Below, piece after piece: positions 60,244 through 64,000 of a DNA stretch of 64,000 nucleotides. The DNA comes from an uncultured Dysosmobacter sp. (GTDB lineage: Bacteria > Bacillota > Clostridia > Oscillospirales > Oscillospiraceae): positions 124,001 to 188,000 of the forward strand of contig NZ_CANRMB010000002.1 of NCBI RefSeq assembly GCF_947631635.1, given 5' to 3'. The position numbers and the translations under genes were made by a program. Numbering within the stretch: the stretch's first letter is position 1; each line of letters opens with the position of its first letter. The notes under the pieces were generated by a model. It was not told the DNA's origin, did not search any database, and saw only the letters and a list, made by a program, of their open reading frames with translations.

Positions 60244-62040
60244 TTAGACCAGGGATTTCAGATACTGCTCAACATTCAAATACTGAACGCCGTCGATCTC
60301 GGTGTTTTCGCCGCGATAGATGACATACCGGCCGGTAATCTCTCCAAAGCGGTGTTCGGTCTCGGCACACTTTTCGGCATTGATAAGATGCCTGTACTGA
60401 TTGGCCACAACTTCCTTGCTGTGCTTGATCTCATAAATTTCGCAAGTAAGTGTAGTGGGGTCGTGCACGACCATATCAAATTCTCCGACCGCAAATTGCA
60501 GCTTGAAGACCTGCTTTTTGGGGTTGGCAAGCTTCGTTTCCAGCAGAACGATATCTTCCATCATTCTGCCTTTGATCTCGCTTAAAATGCGTTCAAGGAT
60601 GCGATTGCGCTGCATGGCCGAAAGGGCATTGAATTTTTCGTCAAGCAATAGGCTGCTGATCAGTGCGTCTGCTTGCGCATAGCGCAGGCCCGGTTGACTG
60701 ATCACGGTGATCTTCTCCCTATTGTTGACGTCCGGGAAATGCAGCAGATCCAATTCCATGATCAAGTCAAGAAGGGTCAGATATTCCTTGATTTGATATG
60801 CGTGTGTATCATCCACCTCGACCGTTTGCTCTTCCTTGTCGAGGATATCCAGCATCGTTTTGACAAGCTCGGTCACGGCAACTTCATCGATGTTTTGGGT
60901 GATATCCACAGGGTCTTCACGGTCGTGGAGAAGGTTGCGGGCGGAAACGGACAAATCGTGAGACACAAAAGTCCTTGTGAGGACCTCTTGGGTGAAGCGG
61001 TGGTTGATATCCTCAACAACACGGTTGATGGCACTTGTCAGCTCACCCTTTTCGTACAGTTCGTATAGATGACGAAAATGACCGCCCTCCTGGTAATACT
61101 TGAGTGAGTGTTGGATGTTTCTTGCAATGGCGCTGTCGATATAGTCGCCGGTGCTCTTGCTGGTCGCAAAAGAAGACTTTTCATTGTAATTGACGCCGCC
61201 CATGCTCATGGTACCACCGTATCGAATGTATTCATCGATGCCCTCAATACCCAGAACGGTTTCAAATTCCCGGTATGGGATGATAGTGGTGTGCAGCAAA
61301 ATACAGCGGTCGTAAAGCTGCTCATGTTCGGTAAAGATAAAGCCAAGCGAATCCGTGCCAGACAGCACGATTTTCATGCCGCTGCTGGCATAGATATCGG
61401 AAAACAGCGCGGCGCCTTCGATAAAGTCCTCCATGAGAGTGACTTCATCGATGAACACATACTTGTAACCCTGATCTTCCAGATACTTCAGGTCCGTATT
61501 GATTCCCGACAGAGTGTCCTTTGCCTTGATTTGAATAAACGCCGCAGTATTCAGCTGCTCGGGCGTCATATCCAATATCGCCTGACGGATCAGTGTGGTT
61601 TTGCCCGTCCGCCGCAGACCGTAGAGGATGAAAACTTTATCCTGCTGCTCGCCAAACACGAAATCATGCAGGACAGAGTAGCACTCACGTCGCTTGTATT
61701 TTTTCACAGGAGCCGCCAAGTTTTTCAGCTGAGAACCGATCCGCACATATGTGGAAAATTGATGCGTGTCCCTTCCCTCTTTCGCAGGTTCCGATGAGGG
61801 GGCAAGTCTTTTGAGCTTTTTCAACTCTGTCTCTAATTCTTTTCTTTTCTCGATCTGGACACGCAGCTCATCTACCTGATCAAAATCCACATAGGTTTCG
61901 GTACGCTTCTGATTTTGCGTGATCCGGTGGTAGTAATATTCTTTTCCTTTGACTTTTTTTGCGGCAATACTGCCAGGAGGTAACAATGCAATTTCGCGTT
62001 CCAGTTCATGGATACGCTCTATGATTTCAAACTGCTCCAA
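60244..62040 (-). CDS. AAA ATPase with PD-(D/E)XK-like C-terminal domain
   Basis: A 598-residue protein. The N-terminal 100 residues are helical (EIIERIHELEREIALLPPGS). The AAA_14-type ATPase has Walker A FILYGLRRTGKTTLI and Walker B YVFIDEVTLMEDF, with sensor VLSGTDSLGF. The C-terminal 90 residues carry LQFAVGEFDMVVHDPTTLTC and EIYEIKHSKE, in which Asp and the E-x-K pair resemble a PD-(D/E)XK nuclease fold, as in DUF4143-type proteins. The start is uncertain: TTG 62040 follows GGAGGT by six bases. Such ATPases occur near mobile DNA with unproven roles. Flanked by direct repeats (60198-60219 and 62138-62160). Confidence 0.82.
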   Translation of the reverse strand: MEQFEIIERIHELEREIALLPPGSIAAKKVKGKEYYYHRITQNQKRTETYVDFDQVDELRVQIEKRKELETELKKLKRLAPSSEPAKEGRDTHQFSTYVRIGSQLKNLAAPVKKYKRRECYSVLHDFVFGEQQDKVFILYGLRRTGKTTLIRQAILDMTPEQLNTAAFIQIKAKDTLSGINTDLKYLEDQGYKYVFIDEVTLMEDFIEGAALFSDIYASSGMKIVLSGTDSLGFIFTEHEQLYDRCILLHTTIIPYREFETVLGIEGIDEYIRYGGTMSMGGVNYNEKSSFATSKSTGDYIDSAIARNIQHSLKYYQEGGHFRHLYELYEKGELTSAINRVVEDINHRFTQEVLTRTFVSHDLSVSARNLLHDREDPVDITQNIDEVAVTELVKTMLDILDKEEQTVEVDDTHAYQIKEYLTLLDLIMELDLLHFPDVNNREKITVISQPGLRYAQADALISSLLLDEKFNALSAMQRNRILERILSEIKGRMMEDIVLLETKLANPKKQVFKLQFAVGEFDMVVHDPTTLTCEIYEIKHSKEVVANQYRHLINAEKCAETEHRFGEITGRYVIYRGENTEIDGVQYLNVEQYLKSLV

Positions 62041-62212
62041 AATAACACCTCCGCCATTTGTTATACCCAATTATACCCCCGTTATTCATGCGAGTCAAGG
62101 GTATAACCAGGATAACAAGCTTACTGTGCCAATGATATATGTGTAGAAAAAAGTTTTAGTAGCTTTTCCCTCGGACTTGTGGTATATGTTTGTGCTGCAA
62201 GGAGGCGAGGAT

Positions 62213-62536
62213 ATGCAAAACAAACTGCTGAATGATTTGTACGACTGCTTCTACACTCCACCGGCGCTTTCAACTGAGCACCAGGAGGTGGAAGAGTGCC
62301 ACCAGGCGCTTATCAAAGCGCTGGAGAAACCGGAGCGTCGGCTGGTTCTTCGGATTATTGACGCCAAGGACCACATCATCGCAGATACTTCCATCGACAG
62401 CTTTATCTCTGGATTCCGGCTGGCGTGGAAGCTCTTCACAGAATTGAATCACTACGAAAATGAGCGCCCAGTCTCTTGTCGAGCAGGCAAGGAATTGGTC
62501 GCTCATTTTATATGCGAGGAGGAAAACGAAATATGA
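62213..62536 (+). CDS. DUF6809-like small protein
   Basis: A 107-residue helical protein, MQNKLLNDLYDCFYTPPALS and FISGFRLAWKLFTELNHYEN, resembling the DUF6809 group found on clostridial integrative elements and prophages. AAGGAGG precedes ATG 62213. The 3' end overlaps the next gene by four bases (ATGA), so they are coupled. Function unknown. Confidence 0.75.
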   Translation: MQNKLLNDLYDCFYTPPALSTEHQEVEECHQALIKALEKPERRLVLRIIDAKDHIIADTSIDSFISGFRLAWKLFTELNHYENERPVSCRAGKELVAHFICEEENEI

Positions 62537-63012
62537 AAAAGCTCATCATAGGGACTGTATTCATCGCCTGTCTGACCCTGTGTGCCGCTGTGTGGCCACA
62601 AACCGAAGCAACCAGGGAAACAACGCATGCCCCGCTCCAAGTAACTGCCGCGAGCGCCCCGGAGCCGGCTGTTGAGGACATCGCAGCAGACGCAGAAACC
62701 ACGCCACTGCCAGAGGAAGAAAGAATTGAGATCCCACAACCACAGGCTGACCCTATTCGTGAAGTCATCCATGAACCAGGGCCTGTACCAGAGGAAATAC
62801 CTGCGACCACCGAAGTGCAGCCGACTCCGGCGCCAGTATCCGCTCCGACACTTGCCCCGATGCCCGCCTCATCGCAAACGGTCACTGACCCGAAGCCAGG
62901 CGATATGGTCTATGTCCCCGGCTTCGGCTGGCTGGAATGCCAGGGTCCCGGCGAGGTCATTCATGACGAAAGTATATACGAAAACGGCAATAAGATAGGC
63001 ATCATGGGTTAG
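62533..63012 (+). CDS. Exported Pro/Ala-rich protein, DUF6550-like
   Basis: A 159-residue protein with an N-terminal signal-like segment (MKKLIIGTVFIACLTLCAAV), a low-complexity Pro/Ala/Glu-rich middle (residues 30-120) and the conserved C-terminal YVPGFGWLECQGPGEVIHDE and YENGNKIGIMG, which I recall as the DUF6550 family of conjugative-element proteins. The Cys in the signal (LTLCAAV) might make it a lipoprotein. It overlaps the upstream gene by four bases. Its presence supports an integrative/conjugative origin for the right side of the window. Function unknown. The following 343 bases hold no gene, only the promoter for the last gene. Confidence 0.75.
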   Translation: MKKLIIGTVFIACLTLCAAVWPQTEATRETTHAPLQVTAASAPEPAVEDIAADAETTPLPEEERIEIPQPQADPIREVIHEPGPVPEEIPATTEVQPTPAPVSAPTLAPMPASSQTVTDPKPGDMVYVPGFGWLECQGPGEVIHDESIYENGNKIGIMG

Positions 63013-63270
63013 AGTTCAAATCCATCCCGTACGATCAGAATATCCATTCAAATTTTAAGGCTATATGAGTTCAAATCTACCCAGCAGATCTAAGTCGCTG
63101 TGGATTTCGCAAGTTCACGACGACTATTCCTAAAAAGTAATCTTTTACTCATCACTATCGCTTCATCTCCGTACTCGGAACTTCCCAACTCATAGCTGAC
63201 GATGTGCTTGCAGGTGCAAAGAATAAAGTTTATGTCGAAACCCTTATAGGCAATCTGTTTGATTATTACA

Positions 63271-63299
63271 TTGAAATCATTGTCGAAATGCGGTATAAT
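63271..63299 (+). promoter_or_regulatory. Sigma-A promoter for the final gene
   Basis: TTGAAA (63271-63276), a 17-base spacer and a perfect TATAAT (63294-63299), 56 bases before the ATG at 63356. Confidence 0.75.
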
Positions 63300-63355
63300 C
63301 TATTTACTGTCATTTAAAAATTGTAATCCACAATATGATAGGAAGTTGCTGTACC

Positions 63356-64000
63356 ATGCCGAAAGCTGACAACAAGGAGATAGTATCTGCCTGTATAAAA
63401 CGGTGGGATGCTGAAGATAGTCGTACTGTTTATTTTTCAGAACACTTTGATGAATGGATTTTGCAGATACCCGACAATATCTACGATATTGTTTTGCGCC
63501 TATTGGAAAAATTCGAGTACTATTCACAGAAAAGTGTGAATCGCTCTCTGTACGAACTTGGAAGGAAGTTGGATTCTTGCGAAACATTTAACGGTGACAC
63601 GGCCGTCTATACTCATATTCCTTCCCGAAAAGGGATTGAAAACAGTTCCATTGACTACCTATATGATTACAAAAATATACATGGCGTTACTAAATATAAA
63701 GTAGCTATTGATCTTAAAAAAATGAACACAGAAGAATTTGAAAATGTGGTTGTAATCGATGATTTTTGCGGTTCCGGTGGCTCTTTAAAATATTTTTTGG
63801 AAGTAAATAGCGAATATCTGAGAGGAAAAACCGTTTATTATCTTGTTACATATGCTATGGATGAAGCGATTACGACCCTTCATACCGCTGCAGCTGAATA
63901 CAACATCACATTAAATATTTTATATATCAACCATGCAGCAAAGGCTTTCGACGATGTAACAATCACGGATACCCCTGATGAGGCTCGAAAGTTGATTAAA
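63356..64000 (+). CDS. Phosphoribosyltransferase-like protein of a conflict-type system (3' truncated by window)
   Basis: The 215 visible residues start MPKADNKEIVSACIKRWDAE and stay open to the window end. A helical N-terminus leads to VVVIDDFCGSGGSLKYFLE at about residues 135-153, the PRPP-binding loop pattern (hydrophobics-DD-x2-GSGxS) of type I phosphoribosyltransferase folds, followed by KTVYYLVTYAMDEAITTL. This resembles the PRTase-CE type reported in bacterial conflict systems, coupled with partner genes downstream; those would be beyond 64 kb. A plausible promoter lies upstream. Ordinary purine or pyrimidine salvage is less likely because the N-terminus is unlike those enzymes. Confidence 0.7.
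   Translation, partial: MPKADNKEIVSACIKRWDAEDSRTVYFSEHFDEWILQIPDNIYDIVLRLLEKFEYYSQKSVNRSLYELGRKLDSCETFNGDTAVYTHIPSRKGIENSSIDYLYDYKNIHGVTKYKVAIDLKKMNTEEFENVVVIDDFCGSGGSLKYFLEVNSEYLRGKTVYYLVTYAMDEAITTLHTAAAEYNITLNILYINHAAKAFDDVTITDTPDEARKLIK

Overview
The window looks like the chromosome of a gut Clostridia of the Oscillospiraceae type (Flavonifractor / Lawsonibacter / Pseudoflavonifractor-like). The evidence is a long single-chain clostridial PurL, a SCIFF ranthipeptide with its radical-SAM maturase, FeoA/FeoB with the Cys-rich FeoB partner, LPXTG and sortase genes, strong Shine-Dalgarno sites, and a GC-rich core interrupted by AT-rich accessory DNA. The genus is inference.

Layout. 1-7.5 kb holds purine genes (purD end, purL, guaB) and a PfkB kinase; a tandem repeat built from the guaB tail follows guaB. 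7.5-14.3 kb holds TraX-family, carbonic anhydrase and GDSL hydrolase genes, then a minus-strand operon: SCIFF peptide, maturase, a PLP decarboxylase, a CYTH protein and a DUF1653 protein. 14.4-18.4 kb is a metal-ion locus (two DtxR-type regulators, FeoB, its small partner, two FeoA) with at least four GTTAG-type palindromes as candidate operators. 18.4-20.5 kb holds an rRNA/tRNA methyltransferase, YaaA and a small acidic protein. 21-27.5 kb is a minus-strand operon under a cobalamin riboswitch: a lipoprotein with two CbiK-type chelatase domains, a NEAT-like lipoprotein, and an FecCD/BtuCDF-type ABC importer. 27.8-35 kb encodes a thioester-domain LPXTG adhesin, its sortase, and a tyrosine recombinase separated from the adhesin by a short segment with inverted repeats and an outward-facing promoter: a candidate phase-variation switch.

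34.9-42.2 kb is accessory: a broken gene, HTH genes, an AlbA/Schlafen-type ATPase and a HerA-like ATPase. At 42.49 kb lies a displaced 3' half of tRNA-Pro(TGG) with its terminator, which I read as one end of an integrated element that runs off the right side of the window. The element starts with an excisionase-like gene and carries an eleven-gene, tightly packed operon (43.4-58.7 kb) that I read as a hybrid DNA phosphorothioation/defence system. It has SspB/SspC/SspD- and SspA-type proteins together with DndD- and DndB-type proteins, a PLD-helicase, a GIY-YIG protein, two unknown proteins and, unexpectedly, an RpoD-like sigma factor. An IS256-family element with an 8-bp target duplication, an AAA ATPase with a nuclease-like tail, two small element-associated genes and a truncated phosphoribosyltransferase-like gene follow.

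The two strongest candidates for something new are the hybrid phosphorothioation operon with its own sigma factor and the invertible-promoter arrangement upstream of the adhesin.
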